DNA of 64,000 nt from Streptomyces sp. TG1A-60 (GCF_037201975.1 NZ_CP147520.1:5642001-5706000), one strand, 5' to 3'; numbered from the stretch's first letter, positions 1 to 10,751 are shown. Numbers and translations are program-made. The notes: a model not told the origin generated them from the sequence alone.

Positions 1-837
1 GGCCAGAAGGTGGCGATCACCGCCGACCAGCCGCAGACGACGCGGCACACGGTGCGCGGCATCGTGCACCGGCCGGAGGCCCAGCTGATCCTGGTCGACA
101 CCCCGGGCCTGCACAAGCCGCGCACGCTGCTCGGCGAACGCCTCAACGACGTGGTCCGCACGACGTGGGCCGAGGTCGACGTGATCGGCTTCTGCCTCCC
201 CGCGAACGAGAAGCTCGGCCCCGGTGACCGCTTCATCGCCAAGGAGCTGGCGTCCATCAAGAAGACGCCGAAGATCGCGATCGTCACGAAGACCGACCTG
301 TTGGACGGCAGGAAGCTCGCCGAGCAGCTGATCGCCATCGACCAGCTCGGCAAGGAGCTGGGCTTCGAGTGGGCGGAGATCGTGCCGGTCTCGGCGGTCG
401 GCGGTAAGCAGGTGGAGCTGCTGGCCGACCTGATCGTCCCCCTCCTCCCGGAGGGCCCCGCGCTCTACCCCGAGGGCGACCTCACCGACGAGCCCGAGCA
501 GGTCATGATCGCCGAGCTGATCCGCGAGGCGGCCCTTGAGGGTGTACGCGACGAGCTCCCCCACTCCATCGCCGTCGTCGTCGAGGAGATGCTCCCCCGC
601 GAGGACCGCCCCGCCGACAAGCCCCTCCTGGACATCCACGCCTTCGTCTACATCGAGCGCCCCAGCCAGAAGGGCATCGTCATCGGCCCCAAGGGCAAGC
701 GCCTGAAGGAAGTCGGCATCAAGTCCCGCAAGCAGATCGAGGCGCTGCTCGGCACCCCGGTCTTCCTCGACCTCCATGTGAAGGTGGCGAAGGACTGGCA
801 GCGGGATCCGAGGCAGCTGCGGAAGCTGGGCTTCTGA
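1..837 (+). CDS. era: GTPase Era, 3' part (start lies before the window)
   Basis: Era is a membrane-associated GTPase that binds the 3' end of 16S rRNA and helps mature the 30S subunit. The reading frame is open from base 1, so the start and the P-loop (G1) are outside the window. The G3 motif DTPGL is visible near residue 34 of the visible part and the G4 motif TKTD near residue 97. A C-terminal KH RNA-binding domain follows, with the GPKGKRLKEVG loop near residue 225. About 278 codons are present, against roughly 300-320 for the family. A strong hairpin directly after the stop ends the unit. Confidence 0.95.
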   Translation, partial: GQKVAITADQPQTTRHTVRGIVHRPEAQLILVDTPGLHKPRTLLGERLNDVVRTTWAEVDVIGFCLPANEKLGPGDRFIAKELASIKKTPKIAIVTKTDLLDGRKLAEQLIAIDQLGKELGFEWAEIVPVSAVGGKQVELLADLIVPLLPEGPALYPEGDLTDEPEQVMIAELIREAALEGVRDELPHSIAVVVEEMLPREDRPADKPLLDIHAFVYIERPSQKGIVIGPKGKRLKEVGIKSRKQIEALLGTPVFLDLHVKVAKDWQRDPRQLRKLGF

Positions 838-849
838 CGTCGGCGGACC

Positions 850-887
850 GGGGACGCGGGGGCGCTCCGCGGCGTCCCCGCGTCCCC
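850..887 (+). terminator. Terminator of era
   Basis: A perfect 12-bp stem (850-861 with 876-887) with a 14-base loop lies 12 bases after the era stop. There is no U-tract, as is common for Streptomyces terminators. Confidence 0.7.
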
Positions 888-1005
888 TGACGTGGCCGAC
901 CGGCCCCTGCACATCCCCCTCCGCGCGCCACTGAGCCGACCCGTTGCCGGGTTGGTGGGTTTAACGGGGCGACCTCATTGGTCAAATTTGTCTAGGGTGG
1001 GAGGC

Positions 1006-1719
1006 GTGGCCGAGAAGACGATTCCGATCCTGCCGTGCCAGACCCTCCAGCCCGTTCTCGACTTCTACGAGGCCCTCGGGTTCGAGGTCACCTTCCGACA
1101 GCGCAGCCCCAATCCGTACGCCGTGGTGGAGCGGGGCGGTATCGAGCTGCAGTTCTTCGGGCTGAGGCAGTTCGAGCCGGCCCGGTCCGTGAGTACGTGT
1201 TACGTGCTCACGGACGACGTCGACGGGCTCTACGCTGCGTTCCGGGCGGGCCTCAAGGAGACGTACGGGCGGATACCGACCCGGGGGCTGCCGCGGATCG
1301 GGCCGCTGAAGGACATGTCGTACGGCATGCGGCAGTTCCTGATGACCGATCCGGGCGGCAACTGTGTTCGCGTGGGACAGCCGACGAGCGAGGAGCAGCA
1401 CCACAGGCCCGCCCCGAAGGAGACCTTCGCGCGGGCCCTGCACCACGGCTCCCTCCTGGCGGACTCCAAGGACGATCCGGCGGGCGCGGCGAAGGTCATC
1501 GACCGGGTGCTGGGGAAGGCGGAGGCGGAGTGGCCCCCGCACGTCCTGCTGCTGCGGCTCCTCGTGCTGCGGGCCGATGTCGCCGTCAGGCTGGGCGACG
1601 AGGAGACGGCGACGGCCGTGCTCGGGCGTGCGGGGGCGGTGCCGCTCACCGACGAGGAGCGGGACGCGGCCCGCGACACCCTCCTACGGCTGGAGGATCT
1701 GCGCGCCCGGGACACGTGA
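1006..1719 (+). CDS. VOC-family (glyoxalase/bleomycin-resistance-like) protein
   Basis: The N-terminal ~120 residues form one vicinal-oxygen-chelate domain: PILPCQTLQPVLDFYEALGF, then an E-L-Q-F strand, then FLMTDPGGNCVRV. These proteins act as dioxygenases, isomerases or drug-binding proteins, and the substrate cannot be read from sequence. The C-terminal ~100 residues are helical and resemble a short TPR-like extension, which is not part of a minimal VOC protein. The GTG at 1006 was chosen because AGGGTGGGAGG sits just upstream and the protein homology starts there. The frame is open further upstream but lacks a ribosome site. A strong bidirectional hairpin follows. Confidence 0.8.
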   Translation: MAEKTIPILPCQTLQPVLDFYEALGFEVTFRQRSPNPYAVVERGGIELQFFGLRQFEPARSVSTCYVLTDDVDGLYAAFRAGLKETYGRIPTRGLPRIGPLKDMSYGMRQFLMTDPGGNCVRVGQPTSEEQHHRPAPKETFARALHHGSLLADSKDDPAGAAKVIDRVLGKAEAEWPPHVLLLRLLVLRADVAVRLGDEETATAVLGRAGAVPLTDEERDAARDTLLRLEDLRARDT

Positions 1720-1725
1720 ACGAAG

Positions 1726-1757
1726 CGCCGCCGCCCCGGTGCTCCGGGGCGGCGGCG
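1726..1757. terminator. Bidirectional terminator between convergent genes
   Basis: A perfect 14-bp GC stem (1726-1739 with 1744-1757) closes on the four-base loop TGCT. It sits between the VOC gene on + and the deiminase gene on -, so it can serve both. Confidence 0.8.
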
Positions 1758-1790
1758 GTCAGGTCGGGTCCGGTGAGTCGCCGGTGGACG

Positions 1791-3776
1791 CTAGCGCGTC
1801 CACCAGGCGGCCGACGTGTTCCTCAGGGTGTTGGTGCCGCAGTGGATCTCGCCCATGCCGAGGTGGTACGTCGACCAGTCGTCGAGGTACGACACCTTCA
1901 TGCCGGCGCCGGTGTACGCGGCCGTCACGGCCTCGGTGAAGATGTCCTTGCCGCCGATGACGGGGCCCCACTGGCGCGGTGCGAGGTAGTGGGTGCGGCT
2001 GAGGACGACGCCGTTGACGGCGCCGGGGACGTAGGCGCTGGTCATGACGGAGGGTGCGGGGGCCGCCGGGGGGGCCACCTGCGAGCCGTCGCCCGCCGCC
2101 GCGTCGTCGAGCATGCGCTGCTGGCCGTAGTCCCGTGCCACGTCCGGGAGTTCGGCGCCGGCGCCGAGGCGGGTCAGCCGGGGCAGGCGGCGCGTCTCGC
2201 CGTCACCGCCCGACTGCGACTCCCCCACCATCTCCGTGCCCTGGGTGTAGAGGGCGGGGACGCGGACGACCTCGGCGTCCGTCACGCCCGTCGCACGCTT
2301 CAGGACGGCGAGGTTGGCCGCGATGCGGCGCGTGGCCAGGTTGTTGTCGGAGACCAGGGTCTTGGAGGCGAGGGCCTTGGCGACGCTCTCCTTGGGGCCG
2401 CCCGGCACCGAGAACATCTTCGTCGCGCCGTGGCCGGCGGCCTTCGCGTCGCGCAGCAGCCCGAGGCCCGCCTCGGGGTCCGCGATCGCGATCTTCCAGC
2501 CGCGCGGGGTGTCGGCGGGCAGGAACTGCACGAACTCGTCGACGTGGCCGACGTGCAGCCAGGAGGTGTCGAGGAACAGGGGGTCCTGCAGGCCCTGGGA
2601 CTTCAGGAACGTCCGCATCACCTTCGCCGGCTTGGAGCCGGTGTCCGGACGCTGGCCCATGATGATCCGGCCCGCCGGGAACGAGCGGTCGCCGTGCGCG
2701 TACGGCGGAATGGTCTCCAGGTTGCCCATGGAGTTGAGCGTCCACTCCTCCGACTCGCGGGCGCCCGTCACCTGCACGGCGCCGATGTTCGGGCCGCGCA
2801 GCTTCTCGAACAGCTCCCGGCCCGCCTCCCGGTCCAGCTGGGCCGAGCGCAGCATCACGCGCATGGACTGCCGGCGGCCGTTCGCGCCGGTCATGCTGAC
2901 GTACGCGGGCTCGACGAAGTCCTGCGCCCAGACGTCCTGGTACTTGGTGAAGTTGATCGCCGGCTTGGTGATACCGGCGTTCCGAGCCGCCTGGTCCAGG
3001 CCTTTGCGGAAGACGCCGTTGAGCTTCGCGTACTCGTCCTTGCCGGAGATCTTGGTGACCAGCAACTGCTGGGCGTTCTGCAGGTGGTGGTGGGTGAGGA
3101 GCGGGGCGACGCGCAGGGTGACCGAGTCGGCGGAGGTGCCGGCGGAGGACTTCACACTCAGCCGGATCCGGGCGGTCCCGTCCCACTTGGCGGTGTCCCG
3201 GACGACGTCCCGGGCCTCCACGCCGAACTCCACGCCCGCGCGCAACTCGGCCCGCGACAGCCGGGTCCTGGCCGTGACGGGCTCCCACTTCTTGCCCCGC
3301 TTGACGAACACGCGGGTCTGCTGGGCGCCCGCCGTGACCTTCACGCTGCCCTGGGCCCCGGCCGGCACGCTCCGCATCGGCACGGACCGCACGCGGGCGA
3401 GGTCGGCCGCGTCGGCGGTGCCGTTCACCTTGGTGTCGGAGGCGTCGTTGCAGGCGGCCAGCCTGGCGTTGGAGAGGGGCTTGCCCTTGGGGCCGGTGGC
3501 CGGGCAACGGCGGCTGTCGTCATCGATGTTGGGCAGCATCAGCGCGCCCCGGGCGACGGTCCAGCCGTTCTCACCGGCGGTGTCCGTGGTGCCGGTGACG
3601 TCGACCCGCCCGTCCCGGTTCGTGTCCACCCGCAGATCGGTCGGGGGCGGCCCGGCCGCGAACGCGACGGGCGCGGCGAGAGACGGCGTGGCGAGCAGGG
3701 TGCCGGACACGGCGAGCACGGCTATCGCCTGCCGTGCGGGGCGGCTTCGGGAAGGTCTGGCTGAACGCTGGGGCAC
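1791..3776 (-). CDS. Secreted protein-arginine deiminase (PAD) family protein
   Basis: PAD enzymes convert peptidyl-arginine to citrulline, usually with calcium. The 661-residue product starts with an Arg-rich, hydrophobic, Ala-rich segment ending in AAPVAFAAG near residue 41, which fits a Sec or Tat signal peptide. An EF-hand-like loop DTNRDGRVD lies at 51-59. The C-terminal half carries signatures shared with vertebrate PADs: VWAQDF near the first catalytic Asp position, VGHVDEF (His about residue 411) and GEIHCGTN (Cys about residue 646). All catalytic positions therefore appear intact. The gene stands alone, with a bidirectional terminator downstream. The start follows the signal peptide logic. 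Its substrate, and whether it acts outside the cell, are inferences. Confidence 0.85.
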   Translation of the reverse strand: MPQRSARPSRSRPARQAIAVLAVSGTLLATPSLAAPVAFAAGPPPTDLRVDTNRDGRVDVTGTTDTAGENGWTVARGALMLPNIDDDSRRCPATGPKGKPLSNARLAACNDASDTKVNGTADAADLARVRSVPMRSVPAGAQGSVKVTAGAQQTRVFVKRGKKWEPVTARTRLSRAELRAGVEFGVEARDVVRDTAKWDGTARIRLSVKSSAGTSADSVTLRVAPLLTHHHLQNAQQLLVTKISGKDEYAKLNGVFRKGLDQAARNAGITKPAINFTKYQDVWAQDFVEPAYVSMTGANGRRQSMRVMLRSAQLDREAGRELFEKLRGPNIGAVQVTGARESEEWTLNSMGNLETIPPYAHGDRSFPAGRIIMGQRPDTGSKPAKVMRTFLKSQGLQDPLFLDTSWLHVGHVDEFVQFLPADTPRGWKIAIADPEAGLGLLRDAKAAGHGATKMFSVPGGPKESVAKALASKTLVSDNNLATRRIAANLAVLKRATGVTDAEVVRVPALYTQGTEMVGESQSGGDGETRRLPRLTRLGAGAELPDVARDYGQQRMLDDAAAGDGSQVAPPAAPAPSVMTSAYVPGAVNGVVLSRTHYLAPRQWGPVIGGKDIFTEAVTAAYTGAGMKVSYLDDWSTYHLGMGEIHCGTNTLRNTSAAWWTR

Positions 3777-3912
3777 GGGACGTCCCTTCAGTGGTGGGGG
3801 TGGTCAGCACTGAAGAGGGGCGGTGGGGAGGAAGCGTTGCCTGTGAGGCCGATGTGACCTGTCTGTGGCCGTCCCCTGAAAGTGAGAAGCACGGGGCGCA
3901 GCCTCTGCTTCT

Positions 3913-3960
3913 CAGGGGCGCGGGGAACTGCGCGAGCAACCACGAACCACCCGCACCCGA
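3913..3960. repeat. Streptomyces intergenic palindromic-type repeat, copy A
   Basis: A block reading GGGGCGCGGGGAACTGCGCG, followed by a GAGCAACCACGAACC-like tail, belongs to a family of degenerate intergenic repeats seen at several places in this window. It lies between the deiminase gene and the beta-glucosidase gene. Confidence 0.5.
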
Positions 3961-3973
3961 CCTCCGGCCCCGG

Positions 3974-5299
3974 TCACCCCCCGTTCTGCGTCCGCAGCAG
4001 CTCCCGGTACCAGCCGTACGACGCCTTCGGCGTCCTCCCCAGCGTCTCGAAGTCCACGTGGACCAGGCCGAACCGCCGCGCGTACCCCTCCGCCCACTCG
4101 AAGTTGTCCAGCAGCGACCACACGAAGTACCCGCGTACGTCGACGCCCGCCTCGGCCGCCCTGTGCAGCGCCCGGACGTGGCCGTCCAGGTAGGCGATGC
4201 GCCGCTGGTCGTCGACGCCTTCGTACGAGCAGCCGTTCTCGGTGATGACGACGGGCGGGAGCCGGTCGCCGTAGCGCTCGTGGAAACCGGTCAGCAGCTC
4301 GGTCAGGCCCTCGGGGACGACCGGCCAGCCGAAGTCGGTCGTGGGGACGCCCTCGATCTCCTTGACGGTGAAGGGGAGTTCGGCGGGGATCGTGACACCG
4401 CCGAAGTCGATGTCCGCGCCCTCGGGGGCGCCCACCCGGGTCGGCGCGTAGTAGTTGACGCCGTACCAGTCGATGGGCTCGGAGATGACCCTCAGGTCGG
4501 ACTCGATGTCCGTGCCCGGCATCAACTCGCCGATCTCCTCGGGGTATTCGCCCAGCAGCACCGGCTCCGCGAACAGACGGTTCAGCAGCAGGTCGTAGAA
4601 GCCGGCCGCCTCCACGTCCGCCTGCTCCTCGGAAGCGGCCCACGTGGGCCCGTGCGAGTTGGCGATGCCGACGTCCGTGACTCCGGCCGCGCGCAGGGCC
4701 CGTACGGCCAGGCCGTGGCCCAGCAGCTGGTGGTGGGCGGCCGGGAGCGCGTCGAACATCAGCTGCTTGCCCGGCGCGTGGGTGCCGAGGGCGTGGCCCA
4801 GCAGGGTGTGCTCGGCGGGCTCGTTGATGGTGATCCACTTGGTGACGCGGTCGCCGAGGCGGGCGGCCACGACGGCGGCGTACTCGGCGAACCGTTCGGC
4901 GGTGTCCCGGTTCAGCCAGCCGCCCGCCTCCTCCAGCGACGACGGCAGATCCCAGTGGAAGAGGGTCGGCACCGGCCGTATGCCCGCCCCGGTCAGCTCG
5001 TCCACCAGCCGGTCGTAGAAGTCGAGCCCGCCGGGGGCGTTCACGCGGGGCCAGGAGATCGAGAAGCGGTACGCGCCCACGCCCAGGTCGCGCAGGAGGG
5101 CCACGTCCTCGGGGTGGCGGTGGACGTGGTCGCAGGCCACCGCCGCCGTCGAGCCGTCCCTGATACGGCCCGCCTCGGCCGAGAAGGCGTCCCACACGGA
5201 GGGCTCGCGCATGTCCGCGGCGCCCTCGATCTGATGGGCGGAGGTCGAGACGCCCCACAGGAAGCCGGCCGGGAACTGGGGTATCGGGTTCGTCGCCAT
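3974..5299 (-). CDS. GH1 family beta-glucosidase
   Basis: The 441-residue protein has the complete GH1 pattern: FLWGVSTSAHQIEG at the N-terminus, TINEP carrying the acid/base Glu near residue 160, and ITENG carrying the nucleophile Glu near residue 345. Length is normal for the family. It has no signal peptide, so it should cleave imported beta-glucosides (for example cellobiose) in the cytoplasm. The ATG at 5299 was chosen because it begins the conserved region; a TTG at 5335 in the same frame has no good ribosome site. It starts 8 bases after the emfourin-like gene ends, so it could be read through from the protease-inhibitor pair. A sugar transporter is not present next to it. Confidence 0.93.
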   Translation of the reverse strand: MATNPIPQFPAGFLWGVSTSAHQIEGAADMREPSVWDAFSAEAGRIRDGSTAAVACDHVHRHPEDVALLRDLGVGAYRFSISWPRVNAPGGLDFYDRLVDELTGAGIRPVPTLFHWDLPSSLEEAGGWLNRDTAERFAEYAAVVAARLGDRVTKWITINEPAEHTLLGHALGTHAPGKQLMFDALPAAHHQLLGHGLAVRALRAAGVTDVGIANSHGPTWAASEEQADVEAAGFYDLLLNRLFAEPVLLGEYPEEIGELMPGTDIESDLRVISEPIDWYGVNYYAPTRVGAPEGADIDFGGVTIPAELPFTVKEIEGVPTTDFGWPVVPEGLTELLTGFHERYGDRLPPVVITENGCSYEGVDDQRRIAYLDGHVRALHRAAEAGVDVRGYFVWSLLDNFEWAEGYARRFGLVHVDFETLGRTPKASYGWYRELLRTQNGG

Positions 5300-5306
5300 G
5301 GGCGGA

Positions 5307-5654
5307 TCATCCGTACCATGGGTAACGGAAGTCAACGTCCGAGAGCGAACTGCCCGTTACGCCCCCCGAGCACGCCCCGGGGGGCGGCTCACGCCCCTCT
5401 TTGAGTACCCGCCTGATCAGCTCCCGCTGCTCCTCCGTCAGCCGGGGATCCGCGCAGTGCACCGTCCTGCCGTCCGCGGTGATCTCGTACGCGAAGCCGT
5501 CCGGCACCCCGAGCGGTGGTGAGCCCCGGCCGGCGGCGAGTGCCCGCTCGGCCAGGGCGTGCCAGTCCCGGGCATCGGGCCGCCCGGTGGTGTCCACCAC
5601 CGCGTGCCGCTCGATGCCCGCGAAACCACCCGTGCGCCGCACCTCGATACGCAT
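5307..5654 (-). CDS. Emfourin-like inhibitor of M4 metalloprotease
   Basis: The 115-residue protein begins MRIEVRRTGGFAG and contains a LTEEQRELIRRVL helix near residue 73. This pattern fits the emfourin family, first described as the protein inhibitor of the intracellular M4 protease protealysin. It has no signal peptide. It lies 52 bases downstream of a protealysin-type M4 protease gene on the same strand, the arrangement expected for an enzyme-inhibitor pair. The Gly/Pro/Ser-rich last ~25 residues look like a non-conserved tail running up to the next gene. I recognised the family from pattern and context only; a profile search against the emfourin family would settle it. Confidence 0.75.
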   Translation of the reverse strand: MRIEVRRTGGFAGIERHAVVDTTGRPDARDWHALAERALAAGRGSPPLGVPDGFAYEITADGRTVHCADPRLTEEQRELIRRVLKEGREPPPGACSGGVTGSSLSDVDFRYPWYG

Positions 5655-5706
5655 GGGTCATGTCTAGTACGGATCGGGACCGAACCACAGCACCCGAGGC
5701 CCGCCG

Positions 5707-6786
5707 TCACAGCGTCCGCACGCCCACCTGCTCCCAGGCCTTCAGTACCGCCGTCAGTTCGTCGCCCTGCCCGTACCGGTCCTTCGTCGCCTTCACCGTC
5801 AGCGTGGCGAAGTCGACGAAGAGGGCCTGCTTCTTCAGCTCGCCGCCGGTGAGGACGTCGTACCAGATCTGTCCGGCCCGCTCCCAGGCGTAGCCGCCGA
5901 GGGCCGTGGCCGCCAGGTAGAACGCGTGGTTGGGGATGCCGGAGTTGATGTGGACGCCGCCGTTGTCGCGGCCGGTGCGGACGTAGTCGTCCATGGTCGC
6001 CGGCTGCGGGTCCTTGCCGAGGACGTCGTCGTCGTACGCCGTGCCCGGGGCCTTCATCGATCGCAGGGCGGTGCCCGTGACGCGTGGGGCGAGCAGGCCC
6101 GCGCCGATCAGCCAGTCGGCCTCGGCGGCGGTCTGGCCGAGCGTGTACTGCTTGATCAGCGCGCCGAAGACGTCCGACATGGACTCGTTGAGCGCGCCCG
6201 GCTGCCCGAAGTACGTCAGGTTCGCCGTGTACTGGGTGACGCCATGGCTGAGTTCGTGGCCGATGACGTCGACCGGGATGGTGAAGTCGAGGAAGATCTC
6301 CCCGTCCCCGTCGCCGAACACCATCTGCTCGCCGTTCCAGAAGGCGTTGTTGTAGTCGCGTTCGTAGTGCACGGTCGCGTCCAGCGGCAGCCCGTAGCCG
6401 TCGATCGAGTCGCGCTCGTACGCCGTCAGGAACAGCTCGAAGGTCGCGCCCAGGCCGGCGTACGCGCGGTTGACCGTGGCGTCCGTGCCGGGCTGGTCGC
6501 CCTCGCCGCGGACCTTGGCGCCGGGTAGGTCCGTGCCGTGCCGGGCGTCGTAGACGGTGCGGTGCGGTGTGCCCGCCCGGGCGCCGGTGGGCGCGGCGAT
6601 GGCCGGGGCGCCGATGACCGTGGTCAGCCGGCGGTGGGTGCGCTCGAAGGCGTCGCGCTCCAGGGTCCTGCGCGCGGCGTTCGCGAGTGCCGGGTCCTCG
6701 GCCTGGGAGAGCTTGTCGAGGACGTGGGGTGGGACGACGGTGCAGAAGACGGGCTCGTGGCCCCCGTTGGCGGTCATGGCTCGCAC
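5707..6786 (-). CDS. Protealysin-type M4 metallopeptidase
   Basis: The product is a 359-residue thermolysin-family zinc protease. HELSH at about 177-181 gives two zinc ligands and the catalytic Glu. The ALNESMSD segment near 198 gives the third ligand, and HINSGIPNHAFY carries the downstream His. In place of a signal peptide and long propeptide, it begins with a short ~50-residue protealysin-like propeptide containing FCTVVPPHVLDKLS. The enzyme is therefore probably cytoplasmic or released without Sec. The GTG at 6786 is preferred over the ATG at 6777 because ACGGAG sits 7-8 bases before the GTG but 16 before the ATG. The next gene downstream encodes its likely inhibitor. Confidence 0.93.
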   Translation of the reverse strand: MRAMTANGGHEPVFCTVVPPHVLDKLSQAEDPALANAARRTLERDAFERTHRRLTTVIGAPAIAAPTGARAGTPHRTVYDARHGTDLPGAKVRGEGDQPGTDATVNRAYAGLGATFELFLTAYERDSIDGYGLPLDATVHYERDYNNAFWNGEQMVFGDGDGEIFLDFTIPVDVIGHELSHGVTQYTANLTYFGQPGALNESMSDVFGALIKQYTLGQTAAEADWLIGAGLLAPRVTGTALRSMKAPGTAYDDDVLGKDPQPATMDDYVRTGRDNGGVHINSGIPNHAFYLAATALGGYAWERAGQIWYDVLTGGELKKQALFVDFATLTVKATKDRYGQGDELTAVLKAWEQVGVRTL

Positions 6787-6835
6787 GATCGCACTCCGTT
6801 AGGTCCTTGTCACTAGGGGCAACCATGATTGGTGA

Positions 6836-8932
<2,097 letters not shown>

Positions 8933-9056
8933 CCAGCCTGACCGACGGTTCAAGGGCCTCGTTCGCCGCATCCCGGCGGACGGGGTCCGTCGTTAACCGG
9001 CCAAACCCTGTGCAGGTCGCGGGTAGGCCTCGTCCGGAGTACTGACTGCGCCTCAC

Positions 9057-9073
9057 TGATGTGGCTAACATCA
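9057..9073 (+). promoter_or_regulatory. Small dyad and -10-like element upstream of the TerB-like gene
   Basis: TGATGT and ACATCA form 6-bp arms around GGCTA. TAACAT (9066-9071) overlaps the right arm and could be a -10 hexamer. This would place an operator directly on the promoter. Confidence 0.3.
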
Positions 9074-9151
9074 CGCAAGCGCGGCGATGGTGCCGATGGT
9101 GGCACCTCTCGCGCCTTATGTGCAGGTGTGGGGGAGTTACGGAGGTGCGAC

Positions 9152-9883
9152 GTGCTGCCAGGACGGGAACCGATCGGCCGTGCCACCGGGCTCGCACGCC
9201 TCGGGCCCACCGGGCGTGCCACCGGACTCTCGCGTGTCATGGGCACCCGGGTCGCGTGGACCGGTGTCGGTGACGGCGAGTTCTTCTGCCCCGGCTGCGG
9301 AGGCGACCGCAACTACCAGCGCCTCACCGGCCGCCGCCGTTTCACCTTCCTCGGCGTGCCCGTCCTGCCGCGCGGTGAGACGGGCCCGGTGGTGGAATGC
9401 GCGGCCTGCCGCCACCACTACGCCCTGGACGTCCTCGACCACCCCACCACCGTCCGCTTCTCCGCGATGCTCCGCGACGCCGTCCACACGGTGGCCCTCG
9501 CGGTCCTGGCGGCGAGCGGCACCCGCACCCGCACCTCGCTGTCGGTCGCCGCGAGTGCCGTCCGCTCCGCCGGCTTCGACGACTGCACGGAGGACCAACT
9601 GAACGCCCTGGTCGAGGCCTTGGCCGCCGACACGGGCCGTGTCCTGGGCGAGCCCTGCGGGGCCGGGCTGGCCATAGAGCTCCACGAGGCCCTGGACCCG
9701 CTGGCCCCCCATCTGGCGCCCACCGGGCGCGAGGCGATCCTCCTCCAGGGCGCCCGCATCGCCCTGGCCGACGGGCCGTACACACCCGCCGAGCGGGATG
9801 TGCTGTCCACCGTGGGCGCGGCGCTGATGATCTGCGCGGACGACGTGACGCGGCTGCTGGCGACGGCGCGTACGCCGTCGTGA
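9152..9883 (+). CDS. Zinc-ribbon TerB-like protein
   Basis: The 243-residue protein has an N-terminal zinc ribbon: FFCPGCGG near residue 46 pairs with ECAACR about 45 residues later. A C-terminal helical region of ~120 residues resembles the TerB tellurite-resistance fold (REAILLQGARIALADGPYTP). Proteins of this type are common and uncharacterised in Streptomyces, and a role in tellurite resistance is only inherited from the family name. The GTG at 9152 has GGAGG 6 bases upstream; the open frame before it shows no conserved sequence. It appears to be a single-gene unit. Confidence 0.72.
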   Translation: MLPGREPIGRATGLARLGPTGRATGLSRVMGTRVAWTGVGDGEFFCPGCGGDRNYQRLTGRRRFTFLGVPVLPRGETGPVVECAACRHHYALDVLDHPTTVRFSAMLRDAVHTVALAVLAASGTRTRTSLSVAASAVRSAGFDDCTEDQLNALVEALAADTGRVLGEPCGAGLAIELHEALDPLAPHLAPTGREAILLQGARIALADGPYTPAERDVLSTVGAALMICADDVTRLLATARTPS

Positions 9884-10020
9884 CACGCGCCGGGGCTTGA
9901 TTCCTACGCGCGCCCTTCGTAGTGACACCTGTGCTTCACGCGCCGTCGAGTGCGCTCGGTCGGGCCACACGGCCGTGAAGATCGTCGCCAGAGACACCCC
10001 ACGGCACTGCGGGGTCCTCG

Positions 10021-10140
10021 GTGACGAAGCCCGACACGGCTCCCTCCGTTCCAGGCGCGGTCCCGCTCATCGGCCACGCGGGTCGGCTGACCCGCGACGG
10101 CTGGGCTTCCTCGACGACCTGCGTGCCCTCGATCGGTTCG
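10021..10140 (+). pseudogene. Cytochrome P450 5' remnant
   Basis: From GTG 10021 the frame encodes SVPGAVPLIGHAGRLTRD, which matches the proline-rich N-terminal start of bacterial cytochromes P450. After this a frame change is needed to continue as LGFLDDLRALDR, the expected next P450 segment. Only about 40 codons remain; the heme-binding region is absent. It is a deletion relic and not functional. Confidence 0.5.
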
Positions 10141-10244
10141 ATCCTCCACCGTCCTCCGCGGGCCGCGCAGGCTTCGCGAGGGGGCGGCCCGGGAGTCCGG
10201 CGAAGCGGCGGGCGGCGGCGGGCGGCCGTGCCTATGCTGGCCCG

Positions 10245-10751
10245 GTGACCGAGCCGAGGGAGCCGACCGAGACCCCACCGACCGAGAACCGGCCGTCCGG
10301 CACCGCTCCGGGCGGGGCCGCGGCCGAACCCTGGGACCCGGCCGGCCCCGGTGTGCTGCGGCTGCCCTCCGGACGGCTGGTGCGCGGCCGGGGACTCAGG
10401 CGACCGCTCCCCGACGGCCGGGTGCCCACGTACGCCGTGTACCTCCTCGGCAAGGAGCCGCCCGAAGTCCCCTGGGAGGCCCGCTGGTTGCGCTGGCCCG
10501 ACTTCCGGCTGCCCGCCGACCGGGCGGAGGCGGCAAAGGTGCTGTGGGACGCCTGGGGCCGGGCGGCCGTCGAGCGGGTCGAACTCGCCTGCGGCGGCGG
10601 CCGGGGCCGCACCGGCACCGCCCTGGCCTGCCTGGCGGTCCTGGACGGCGTACCGCCGGAGGAAGCCGTGGCGTACGTACGGCGGCACTACGGCCGGCAC
10701 GCGGTGGAGACCCCGTGGCAGCGGCGGTACGTACGAGGCTTCGGAGCCTGA
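10245..10751 (+). CDS. Protein-tyrosine-phosphatase-like protein
   Basis: The 168-residue protein carries the P-loop CGGGRGRTG near residue 117, matching the C-X5-R-S/T catalytic signature of tyrosine and dual-specificity phosphatases. A WPDF segment ahead of it resembles a WPD general-acid loop. The N-terminal ~35 residues are Pro/Glu/Thr-rich and look disordered. TATGCT (10233-10238) lies exactly 6 bases before the GTG, so the gene is probably transcribed without a leader. The substrate is unknown. It is smaller than most PTPs, and catalytic activity is inferred from the motif only. Confidence 0.78.
   Translation: MTEPREPTETPPTENRPSGTAPGGAAAEPWDPAGPGVLRLPSGRLVRGRGLRRPLPDGRVPTYAVYLLGKEPPEVPWEARWLRWPDFRLPADRAEAAKVLWDAWGRAAVERVELACGGGRGRTGTALACLAVLDGVPPEEAVAYVRRHYGRHAVETPWQRRYVRGFGA

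Noticed and set aside
1035..3764. A 909-codon open frame on + across the deiminase gene
   Set aside because: It is antisense to the conserved PAD gene, Gly/Arg/Ala-rich, and without any recognisable motif. Long antisense frames are expected at this GC content.
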